From Andrena cerasifolii (lineage: Eukaryota > Arthropoda > Insecta > Hymenoptera > Andrenidae), in assembly GCF_050908995.1 (NCBI RefSeq), contig NC_135133.1:4320001-4384000 (forward strand): 64,000 nt of DNA. Direction: 5' to 3'. The position numbers and the translations under genes are program-made. This document shows positions 48,456-59,683 of the stretch, piece by piece. Under the pieces are notes generated by a model, which saw only the letters and a program-made list of their open reading frames with translations, did not search any database and was not told the origin of the DNA. Position 1 is the first letter of the stretch, and every line of letters begins with the position of its first letter.

Positions 48456-50066
48456 CCCTCAGCTGGTAGAAGGGACTCGGTGTAAACTACATTATACTTA
48501 CCCTATGTCTTCATCTCTAGCCTGTTATTCAACTATATCAAGCCGATGGAAATTACATCGCCCAATTAATAAGTACACGCTGTTTCTTAAGGGCTCTCCC
48601 TAACTTGACGGACGAAAAATGATGCGAACTTTGGGAATTTTTTAAAGTAAAACCATTAAGTATATTTACTTCCAGCTTTGTGGCGTTATTTGTCGATCTT
48701 TAGAGAATATGAAAAAAAAGTTGTATGCAAAAGTAGTGATTATATCCGGAGTTATAGTGCTTGAAATAGGGCACCTTACAAAAATCATATGCGCATGGTT
48801 ATCATAAAATCAGTCGTTGAGTTGTCCGAAATAGAAAATTTAAAATTTTATATAATCTGTATGAGGGTGGCTATCGCCTGAACTAGATTAAATGAGACAT
48901 ACTGAAAGGTACAAAAAAATGGCAGCGTCTAAAACTGACATCGATTTCGGCAAAAAATCCGCTGCTTTTTAAGTCGCAATAGTCTAATTTAGCAAAAATC
49001 GACTTAGTTTTAGTAACAACGAAAATGGGACATCTACCGAAGATATATACGAAGTTCGAAGTAAATTGGGCGATTGGTTTTTGAGATATCATGGTAACTA
49101 ATTCGAAAAACATCGTTTTGAGAAAGACGCGTTTAAAGTTTTAGGTACTGTTATTGTTTAACTAATTTTTTTTTAAATGTTACCTAAATATATACAAATA
49201 TAGACGTAAAGTTGTCAATTAATATAATTTGAGGGTTTCTCTTTAAAAAAATCCAAATATCGCGCCCCTTTTCAGGCCGTCGAAGTAGGGAGACGCCAAG
49301 CGGTCTTTCTATTTTGAACCGCTGAAAAATTAAGCTACTTTTAATGATATTTTTCTCATCAAATGCAACACATACTGAAATAAATTATTTTGGCGTTTAT
49401 TAAGTTACTCTTATATTATACAAAAAAAAATTAAAAAGAATTTTTGCAATTTGTTTTAATTGTTTGTTTACAGTGTCAATATGGCACCTAAAAGCAAGAG
49501 GTACGTCCACGGCGTAGGTAATTTCCCGGCTCAGGCTTATCCGAAACAAAAAATTCCAAATGATTCTTAAGCTGTATGATTATCGCTATAGCCCCTAGCA
49601 CAATTAAAACTTTTTGTTGCAAAGTAAAAAAATGGCGCCGGTTTGAAAAAAAAGTTTGACAGAACACCCAAAGGGTTGTGTTCTCGAGAGAAAAATCTCG
49701 GTTATTTCTCGACAAAAATTGTTAATCGAGCTAGGGACTGTTGCGACACTTATACAGATTAAGAATCTTCCGGAATTTTTTGTTTCGGATAAGCCTGAGC
49801 CGGGAAATCACCTTCGCCGTGAACATACCCCTTTTTTCGGTGCCATATTGACACTGTAAAAAAAGACAATTAAAACAAACTACAAAAATCCTTTTAAAAT
49901 TATTTTTGTACAATATAAGAGTAGCTTAATAAATACCAAATAAATTTATTCCATCATATGTTGCATTTACTGAGAAAAAAATCTTTGCGAATAGCTTCAT
50001 TTCTCGGCCGACCAAAGTAGAACGGCCCCTTAATAATGAAATTGACGCCAGCCTACCAGGTGAGGG
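48456..50066. mobile_element. Probable long piggyBac-like non-autonomous element
   Basis: The left end CCCTCAGCTGGTAG and right end CTACCAGGTGAGGG are near-inverses and resemble the CCCTTAACTGGTAT ends of the family-1 MITEs. The flanks are TCAA and TCGA rather than the TTAA expected, so either the flanks have mutated or the ends are slightly misplaced. The 1611-bp interior is AT-rich, carries no transposase, and contains a large palindrome (49300-50026). Confidence 0.6.
49300..50026. repeat. Long inverted repeat (palindrome), arms about 320 bp
   Basis: The left arm (about 49300-49620) and right arm (about 49710-50026) are inverted copies separated by about 90 bp. Shared blocks include CAGTGTCAATATGGCACC and TTTCCCGGCTCAGGCTTATC in the left arm, with their inverses in the right. 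The arms have diverged by scattered substitutions and small indels. A transcript would fold into a very long hairpin. Confidence 0.9.
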
Positions 50067-50070
50067 TCGA

Positions 50071-53000
50071 CTTACAGGTTCGTGTCGCGCGTTTTAAGAG
50101 ATCACTTGGTCGATCGTATATAGCGGATAGGAGAGCAATTGTGATTGGTACGAGTCGTGAAAGCGTCAATAACTCATCGGTCGATTAATACGTAGCTTCA
50201 CGCGCCCGTCGCCTTGCGTGAGGAATTCGAGGGCAAGGCGACGACTCCCGGGAGCAGAGGGATTAGAGAATTGTATAAAACGAGAAAAAGGAGAGAACAA
50301 AACTGGTCCAATTTTTATAAGGCGAAACGATGTCAATGTTACGGAGGGTGGGAAGGGGAAGAGACTAAATCAAATATACGTATTTACTGTAAGGGTCGCC
50401 GTGGCGAAGCACGATCGACGCGCGAGGAAAGAACGGGGAAAGGGCAGAGGGTGTCCATCAGGAAAGCTTTTTCATCGGGGGTTTCTGTTACCGTGCGCCA
50501 GCGCTGCCGTCGCGCACAGCGTAGTCTCGCGGCACGGTACCACGCCGGGTGCTCCGAACTTCGCAAGCATCTTCCACGCTCTACCGACGAATACGTAATT
50601 CAGTGTGACTTATAGGAAGAGAGTAATATGAATGATATCTACGGATTTTAATGACTGTTTTCAAAGCGCTCGTTCCGACGTATCGATAAGACAGTTTATG
50701 CGAGCGAAAGTGACAATCCCGTGGTACAGAGAAGATTTCAGCGCGAGACGGAAACGGTTTCGTTCGACCACGCAATCCGCGTTTCTTAATTAGAGCGACC
50801 GTTGCTCGGGCCAACCGCTGCGTAACTAATTACAGAGCCTGATTTCATAGATTCTCGGAATATTTTTGATACGTTCGAATCTAGATCGGCACGGCTACGA
50901 GCCCGATCGTACGCTGCCCCGAAAATTCACGGCCACGTCGCGCGCGGCTTCCAGGCGAAGGGAAGAAGGGAGTAGTCGGGTCTCCCTGCCGATTTCGAGG
51001 CGCGGGGCGTGGCTGCGACCTTCGCGGGCCTCGTTCTTTCACCGACCTGTACGATGGTCGAGGTTTCAAAATCATTCCGTTGCAGAGCCGAGGCGACAGT
51101 CAGTCGGGGATGCAATTTCGCGAGATCTGTTTCTGTGCTGGCCTTAAATCGATCTCGAACGAGGATTGTTCGACTTCTCCACGCGCCACGATGTTCATCA
51201 AACTTTTTTCGATAATTAAGACGGTTTCCCTCGTGAGATTGCGCGCGTTGCGACGCCTGTCATTTAATCAAAATGTTATTGTAATACTAGTACAGTAAGC
51301 AGTGCGACGAAGGAGGGATAAAACGAGCGGGCGAGAGCGCGTTTTAATTAAAGCACACATCGACTGATTATCGTTAAGGATGGATCGCTGGAACGAAGAT
51401 TAGCGACGATTTTTTATTGTCCGACGTAGGAGATAGATTCTATTTATCATTGCGCGCTTGCTGAGCCAATTGCTAATTTTCGTTTGGCCGTCCATTCCGT
51501 CACGTCGCGCGAGATTTCAACCACTTTCTCTTCCGTTGTTTCTTGAGCTACGCGATCTTTAGAATCTCCGTGGGTCGCGACCGAGTACTCACGGTTTCGA
51601 TACGATTAATCAAGTTAGGATGCACGAAAAAAAATAAATAAATAAAATTAAGAGGAACAGATATTTCTATAGGTATACTCTCTGTGCGGCAATAAAGTAT
51701 CGGGATACGTCGAGCCTCCCATTCGGCAACTATTTTACGCGACACCTGTTTCGAGACGCGCTGTACGTTAACGGAGAACAGAAAGGAGCAACGCGACGTC
51801 GAGACGCAGGCTGTCGATAGTATACGAGAGAAATCAAGTTGCTCGTGTTCTTATTTACGCGTCGATGGTAATCACGATACTATATTGCGAGGATCTTCTC
51901 TTGGTATACGGGAAACGATGGAGAGAGAGAAACAAAAAATAGAAGAAGGAAAAGAACGAAAGGAAAATGGGAATCACTAGTGTGTACATATACAGGACCA
52001 CGGGTTCGTTAATTTTACAATGCGAGAAACGCGCGGTGAACGAGAACCGTGTGGCTTAAATGGTGAACGATAGTGAATATAGTCGAGCGCGTGTCTCGTT
52101 GCGCGCCTGACGGACCGTGACCGGTGGTCGTTGATCGCGGCTCCGTGCGCCGTCGTTCTGGGCGCACGATCAGGAAGTGTATAGTGTTTTTAAACTCGCC
52201 GGGATAAAGAAGCAGTAAAAAAAAAAAAAAATACAAACGGGGAAAATACCAACGGGAAACGAAAACGAGCCAGCAACTCTCCCTCTCAGCCACCCTGTTA
52301 CGAGCCAAGCCAGTTGAACAATGATATCTGATTTTTATCAGCCGGGGATATGCAGTAATAGCACAAGTGAAACCGTTTCTAAGTACATTTGTTATACACG
52401 CATATTGTTATCATTGCCACGTAAAAGCAATTATTAACTCCATAGCCTGGGCCATTGTTAGTTGAAAGAGAGAGCTAGAGACTGTTTCTTGAAGTTGGGT
52501 TGCACCCACACCCCGCTCCGCTCCCAGCAATCCGCACCCCCCGCCCAGATTCCAGATGCCAGCCCGCGATACAATTAACCCTCCGACTGACCGAGTAATT
52601 TCGCGCGATACACAATGCTATCTCGATTACAGCGCTGTCCTTTCCTTTCTCCCGTTGCACGCGCGGCGAGCTCCTCGAGCGTGTGCTTTCGGCGGGCCGA
52701 ATTTAAGGAGCAAGATTTTACGCCACCTCGTTTCTATTCCCGTGAGTCGGTAACGTTGCTCGGCGGGGAGAGGCTTCTTCTAGTTTCAACGCGGTGCTCA
52801 ACGCGAGAAAGTTACGTTTTTATTGGTTATCTGGTTTATAATTCGTTCCTTCGGATACACCACACGTTCGTGCAACCCTACATCAAGGAAGATACGAAGT
52901 GAAAGAGATTATCGTAATAACTGCCGATTAACTCGGTAACAATGGCAACGCCCAAATACATACGAAGTCTGTAATCGAAATGCTTTATATTTTTACACCG

Positions 53001-55890
53001 AACAAAGCAGTATATTAACGTACAATAAACAATAAAAGAACATGTCCTTCCATACGCAACCTCAAGATGACAAATGTTGAAACTTTTATTTTTACAACAG
53101 CCCACTAACACTTCCGATATCCTGAGCTATATTCGAGCGTACTCGTAATAGTCGGGACTATTTAAGTAGGATATTCAAACGAAATCGGCTAGGATTCATT
53201 TTAATCGACCGCCCCCTCCCCGCAAGATAGACGGACTTCTGATCGACGTACCGTCTAATTGTAATTAATTACGACAGTCTGTCGCTAGTGATGTAATCGT
53301 AATTGTATTACGTCGACGTCTCGCGACCGTTAATGTGATCTCATCGCGCCCATGCTTTCGATCAAATTCTGCTATCGTTCGTTTAGCAAGTCACGAGAAT
53401 AGAAGATGAATTCCGACCCTTTCGGTGCCGACGCCGACCGGCGTGCGGGGAACGCCCCGCGGGCGTTCGTAGAGAACCGTTAAGGATCTGTGGTCAACGA
53501 GACCCGCACGCGGGCTACGACGAGCATTGAAAGGGTTAACTGAAATTGCCAAAGATGGCGACAAAAGAAAAGCCCGTGTATAAAGCGTCACAAGATGGTC
53601 TGTCCGGATTAGTAATGTTAACTGTGCTCCATCTATCGTACGATACTTTCGTTCCACCGTTAACCTAACTTACGTAACGCACCTATCGAAGAATTCGCGT
53701 GAATTTCCGATGAGAATCAAAAGGAGAGAGGCCGATCGGTATATACCAAAAAGAAACACAAGTCCCAAATACTGATCCGTTAAATTCTTAAGGGAAATTT
53801 GTACATATGTATCTAAAATAGCTATACACGTGTATATACGTACACATACACAGGCGTGAAACACAACAGGCATACGTACATATTCTGTGTAACATGAGAA
53901 GGTTTTCAATGTGCTGTTAGTACCAAACGATATGATCATTGAATATTTCTGTCTTTGCTCACCCTCTTTTTGGTATCCACCGCCGTTAGAAGTTTAGGTG
54001 GAAGGAAGCTCGGCACTGGAAGTCATCGTGAGCCCGCACGATCGGTTCTGCAATGGTATTCACTCGCTTCTACTCCCCTGGAAACATTGTGTCCGCGTGC
54101 AGCACTTTCACAACTCGTAAATGCACTTTGTAAACGCGTTTCGTTCGCACGACACGCCTTATCGCGACGACACCGACGATTTCGAACGATCAGACGAACT
54201 TTAACGGACGCCGTGCAAGTTCGAACCTGACGGATACGAAAGCGCGCGCGTTCCTAACTGCGTGTTCGAGAAGGCATCGCTTTCAACAAACGTTACGCAG
54301 AGCCGACCGTGCGTTTGAGCTTTTAATGGGAACAGCACGTATGACAACCTTCGACGTAATGCCATCGACAGCCAATTAGAAAAGCGCACAATTTGCATTC
54401 CTAGGATCTTCGGCCGAGAGGGACGCCAGCGAGATGTTAGGAAGCTTGGCTGATTGGCTGCCGGTGACGGTTGCTCAAAGCAACAATCTCCGACGGGGGT
54501 CATCGACGAAAAGTGGGTTTAACAAATATTTCGTTTATAGTATTGAATAAGATTTTGAAAATACGCCGGGGAGGGAGAATACGAACGATGTTCAAAGAAT
54601 GCCGATTTTCTTAAATCACGAACGTACGTAATACCTCAGAGCCGTTACGATGTAATGATACGTAAAATAACGAAACGATTTGTGATTCGCGATCTATCGT
54701 AGACTATTACCGAGATTACTGGTAATTTCGTACGACAAATAATGAACTATAATACGAACGCGAGCATTTATGTACGTCGACGAGACACTTTCGAAACACG
54801 GCAGCCACAAAAAGAGATGTTCGTTTTGCTCCGCACCATTTCCACCGTTAAGACACTTTCGATAGATATCGAGATCTGATTCACGCGCACCGGTTCCGTT
54901 CGATAAATTGTCGCTACCGTCGATCATCGATCTCTATCTTCTTCGTAGGGTAAAGGACTTTTGTATTATGAGTTTAGAATAAAACGTTTCTAATGTTACA
55001 CTTAAGGAGACCATCGAGAAACATTAAGAGATCAGAGGATTTACGTTTTTAAGGCACCTCGAGTAAGTGGTAAGGGAGAACCGTACTTACCTGTACGTGA
55101 AAGTATACGTATCCGACAAGGGAACTTTAAATCTTTCGATATATCGCGCGAGTACGAAGGAACTTTCTTCGAGGGCGTAGACTGTTTCGCAGCGTTTTCA
55201 AATTATCGTATTTTCGGGCTGTTTAGCGCAACGAGCAAGTGCCGCGAGAATCAAAATTTCAAGGGGCGTATTTGTGATCTCCCGCGACAAAGAAACAGGG
55301 GGCGTCGAGGATGGCGGTGGTCCGCTCGAAATCGAGGTCGAGGAAGGTTCCTTCGTCGACAGTCGGCTCGCATAAATAAAGGTTTTTAATATTTCACGTT
55401 TTATCGCAATTTCCATCGAAGTCATTTTATGCGAAGACAGTCTTTCTCGTCTGGGAGTTAACGTTACTTATTTTCCGCGCATCGAATAATAGGACTGTGT
55501 TCGTATCATATGACAGTTGTTAGCGTTTCTCGGTCGCTAGAAATGGGGGAAATAATCATAAAGATGAAATTTTTCGCAAAAAGAGAGAGAGAGAGAGAGA
55601 AAGAGAGAGTACAGATGTACACGCTTACTGGGAAACATGTATATGTATTTCAAGACGTCTTTATGCAAAATTGATGAATGTTTTACGTGTACTAAAATGT
55701 TCCCTTTTAATCCTATTAAGACTTGCAAAATATAAGTATTATACTTTACTTGTATATATACATATGTGATAAAAAATATATATATATACACCTGGTTTTC
55801 CATGTCATGTTTATATTGTGTCCTTGCAATTTCTTAGTACGAACTCGTTAAGGATCTTGTAGATAGTAAAAAGAACACTAACGGTGTTTA
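50071..55890. other. Intergenic DNA left of the coiled-coil gene
   Basis: No supportable coding gene. A (GA) run lies at 55581-55609 and TA-rich stretches at about 53800-53880 and 55750-55790. A 75-codon minus-strand open frame at 55198-55425 has no recognisable feature and is not called. Confidence 0.4.
55581..55609 (+). repeat. (GA)n microsatellite
   Basis: GA dinucleotide run with one AA interruption. Confidence 0.9.
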
Positions 55891-56484
55891 CCGAAGCGTG
55901 ACTAATTATTTTTTATTTATTAAAATTATCGATTAAAGTACAAACATCTTTTCAGGAATGTCCAGTCTTACGTGGTCTTATTACTAACTTGCGACGCATC
56001 ACTGTACATGTATGTATAACTGATACATCTAATTTTACGTAATACAAGTTAAAGTCACTGCAGTGTGCATTTTGGTATTGACACCAGCCTTGCAAACGTT
56101 CTTACAGCTTGTGCACAATTAATTCGAGTAACAGTGTTACAAGCTTCTCTATCCCACTTTCAATTAATAGTATAACATGTATACATGTAAATGATATTTT
56201 TTTAAATTATATATTCTTGAGTACAAATTAGATTTACAAATTAAAGGCAAACATACATATATTAATAGGAAAGTACATTCTAAGCCAAAAGTCGATAGAA
56301 TTTATACTGTGTATTCATATCCTTTGTAAATTATCGCTTAAAATTATATTGAATCATTAAGATCGTAGAAAAAAAGGTATAATTTAATTTTCACGTTTCT
56401 CGGAATTTAATTTATGGATAAAGAGTAAGTTCAATGGGCGCAGATATTGCGCGCCACCTTGTAGAAAAAGGTTGATGTGGTGTT
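55891..56484 (-). other. Probable 3' UTR of the coiled-coil gene
   Basis: AT-rich sequence downstream of the stop at 56485 (minus strand). Overlapping AATAAA signals on the minus strand lie at 55921-55912. No reading frame. Confidence 0.5.
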
Positions 56485-59018
56485 TTAAGTGTCGTTCGAC
56501 TGTAACACATTTAATTCAGAAGCGGTGCTGATACTGGGTAAAGTACTATCGCTCCAATCAGGGTGAGGAAAATTCCTTGGCGGACTGGGCACGTTGACAG
56601 GCATTCTACTTTGAAGTCTGATATCGTGGAACATGTTCTGGAACTGCTCCGTTATGGTAGAACTTATAGGAATGTTGGACGAGTGGCTTTTTAAAATATT
56701 CGAGCTAGCTTCGGTCGCGCTCGGTCTTTTCTCGAGACTCTGCCTTCTATACAATTCTGAAGACTTTAGAGCTTTGGGTGGGTCTTTTACGTATCCTTCT
56801 TTCTCGTGAATCTCTTCAGCAGACAATCTTAACGGCTCCGATGATGACATTTTAGTGGCACTCTTAGAATTTCGTAAATTATCGTTCTTTTTATTATTGA
56901 ACGTCGTTGAGGCTTCTTGACCCTTACTAACTGCAAGCAAAACTTTATGTGTCTTACGTTTGTTACAAAAGTTAGAAGATGTAGATATCGAGTATGGTTA
57001 CCTGACTGGCTAATTTCCGTGTATCCGAGATCTTTGTACGATGGCATAAAGGTGTGCGAAGATTCCCCGCCGGGTAAACTAATGAACTCTAAGTTAACGG
57101 AATCTTTAGTTTGAGACTCTTTAACATTCTTCGTTCGTTGTTTCCCCGCATTCTCGATGTGGCTTTCCGAGAAAGACAGTAGCTTGTTCGGCTTGTGTAG
57201 AAACCTTTGTACATCCCGGCCCTTGGGTTGATCGTGATCCACGGTAGACAAAGAAACATCTGATATGTCGTGCCAAGAAGTAGGTACATTAGATTCGCGC
57301 GAGGACGTGGAAGTCGGCGATGAACACGCAAGACCTCCATGAACCAATGAAATTTGGTGATTAGAACTTTCTGCGTCAACGTACATATTCAAGCTGCTCA
57401 ACTGATCTGCAATTTGGCTTTGCAACTCCCTATCATGATAAACAAGAAAATAATTGCTGTAAAATGCTATTAAAATACAATTTTAGTTCAATTAATTGTA
57501 GTTAAACTAACTTGATTGCATTCCGAAGTTCGATCAACAACGTATCCTTATACGAACATAAAACAGAGAGTTTGTCTTTCTCTAGAGTCAGATACTGCAC
57601 CTCCAAGTGCCTTTGCCTCGCGAACTCTGTTTGGTCGGATAGACTTGCCCTCAAATTTGTTATAACTTTTTGAGAAAATTCATGGCCCTTAATCTCCTCT
57701 CTTAATTCAGTTACCGTTTTCTCTCGAGCCTGAGCCGTTTCTATCGCATCCTCTAATTCTTGTTTCAACGTTTTCACCGTAGTTTCTAAATTAAACTGTC
57801 TTTCTCGAGCTTCGTTCAACAATAAGACTTGCTTATGAATTTGTCTAGTTTAAAATAAAAAGCATGTAAACAGCGTATGGCATCTACTTAACATTAGTTT
57901 CTTATCGCATACATACCGCTGCAAGGAATCCCGTTCCTCGCGTAGCGTTTCACACATTGTATTCATTTTTTTACTTGTCTCTTCCAACTTAATCGTACTT
58001 GCTTCTAATTTCGCACGAAGCGCCATAGCTTCCAGATCCTGCCAGAAATATTTAGTATCTTTTTAATGTGCACTCTTTCTTCGTAATTTCCAACAAACAT
58101 ACCATAAAATGTGATTTCCCTGGTTCTGCCAGTATCCTGTGTAACACTTGCTCCATGTCAGTAAGAATTTTACTAGCCTTGTCGTCTTTCACTAAGTGCT
58201 CCAATTCTTTCATGAGAAAGCCTAACGTGCGGACTGGATTAAACGCACCGAATCTATCATCGGAGCAATCGAATATCCCACCGTATTGCACACCCTTATC
58301 GTAAACTATGATAGATTCGACGCTGCTAGGCAGCGACGTAGTTGACGGATTCGTGGTACGTGGCGTGACTTTCGTGTGCTCTTCTATTCTCTTTTGCGAA
58401 GCTGATTGTTTCACAGGGATCTCATCCAAATGCTTATGTTGAATACAAGCAAAAAAGAAAAACAGTATCTCTCATTCGACTTGTTACAATTTCATACGAT
58501 TCCAATAGATAGAGAACGCGCACTCACGTTGACTTCATGTTTTTGATGACCCAGAGACTGTTTCTTCGTTTCTCTACTCTCAATCACGTGTTTCTTTGAT
58601 TTTGAAGCTGGAGGTCGTCCTGCCAACTGCTGCAGACCCTGTTTCATAGTTGCTCGATTCTGGTCCCTTAAAATCTGACCCCAGTTGGGATGAGAATCGC
58701 TGCTGCCGCCTGGCCTTCTTTTCTCTTCCACTCCCTTGTGACTAATGGGACTGCTGCTAACCATCGTCGACGTACGCTTTCGCCCTTTGGTTTTCACGGT
58801 AACTTCTACCAGAGTATTACAATTGTCAAATAAAACAAGCCCTTCTGAGGGTGCTTCAGGAGTGGGCTGTAAACATATTGCAGGATTAACAATTACGCCA
58901 GATTCTGAAATATTTATAAAACTTCCGAATTATAAATTACCAAATGCTGTGTGTTCTCCACGATATTTTTATTATTCCTTGAGCAGACGTCTTTACACGC
59001 ATTTGCTTTGCAGCTCAT
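56485..59018 (-). CDS. Coiled-coil protein, 691 residues, seven exons, family not recognised
   Basis: Exons on the minus strand are 59018-58941, 58866-58528, 58432-58103, 58038-57917, 57844-57512, 57429-57002 and 56930-56485. All have GT-AG borders, introns of 64-95 nt, and phases 0,0,0,2,2,1 that keep one frame. The start is MSCKANACKDVC; an in-frame TAG lies upstream with no ATG between. Residues 27-139 are basic and Ser-rich (GRKRTSTMVSSSPISHKG). Residues about 205-245 form a helical GFLMKELEHLVKDDKASKIL block. Residues 250-420 are a long heptad-rich coiled coil (ELREEIKG, TLEKDKLS). The C-terminal half is Ser-rich and probably disordered, ending PPRNFPHPDWSDSTLPSIST near the terminus. This architecture is typical of centrosomal or spindle proteins, and its neighbour encodes Ndc80, but that role is inference. 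No transmembrane segment or signal peptide is seen. Confidence 0.87.
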
Positions 59019-59658
59019 TATGCTAAAACGAAGAATGGCATCTCTTTTATTGTTACAAAGGTGTCTCGTTACATTGACCGATTTCTAACCAGTAACATTA
59101 TATACTATCCATCTAACCTGATGCTGCGTTTAATTCACGTTCATCGTACGTCAGGAAACTTACCGTAACGTGTAGTGTTTGCCAGCGTATTCATCCTGCC
59201 GCTTACGATGTATATACCATCCTGTAGATTTGAAGAACTTAGAATGATCATTTTATCGAAGTAGTGCGCTGAAAAATGTAAGCTCGTAAACAGAATGGAG
59301 AAATGTGCAGGTATATAATGTATTCCATTACGTTCTACGATCGTTTACGACATAATTCAGCAAGTATTGCATATATTCTACAGGTAGAGTAAACGGTAAA
59401 TTTAAAATATCAATTTTGCTTTACTTTCGCTTATGGCGCATAAAAGTAGGCGAATCTGTATAGACGCGCGTCTGGAAACAAAATCAAGTCTTCCCACTTC
59501 CCACTTCCGCATTACAATTCAAACATATCGATAATGGTTTTCTCTTTTCTACTTTCCTTCCCTAATTTCCGTGCATCTAACTTTTGGGGTAAAATTTTTA
59601 TTTCTGTATGAAAGGAAACATCGATACAATACGTTAAAAGTATAACAAATCCAATTTC
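59019..59658 (-). promoter_or_regulatory. Intergenic spacer: promoter side of the coiled-coil gene
   Basis: About 640 bp lie between the Ndc80 poly(A) signal and the coiled-coil start codon, with no coding potential. It must contain the coiled-coil gene's promoter and any 5' UTR unless the two genes are cotranscribed. No TATA box or initiator could be assigned with confidence. Confidence 0.4.
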
Positions 59659-59664
59659 TTTATT
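59659..59664 (-). terminator. Ndc80 poly(A) signal
   Basis: AATAAA on the minus strand lies 20 bases after the Ndc80 stop codon (59684), implying an unusually short 3' UTR. Confidence 0.65.
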
Positions 59665-59683
59665 TTTTACACTCATATGTACA

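Noticed and set aside
53419..53541. CCCTTTC...GAAAGGG ends suggesting another TTAA MITE
   Set aside because: Only seven bases of inverted end match and the left flank is not TTAA.
53555..53667. Short frame starting ATGGCGACAAAAG with good start context
   Set aside because: Only 37 codons, no recognisable feature; the AAGATGGCG context may equally be a promoter-type motif.
55198..55425. 75-codon minus-strand open frame starting MTSMEIAIKREILK
   Set aside because: The composition is protein-like, but there is no homology I recognise, no splice partner and no promoter evidence; it is too short to call alone.
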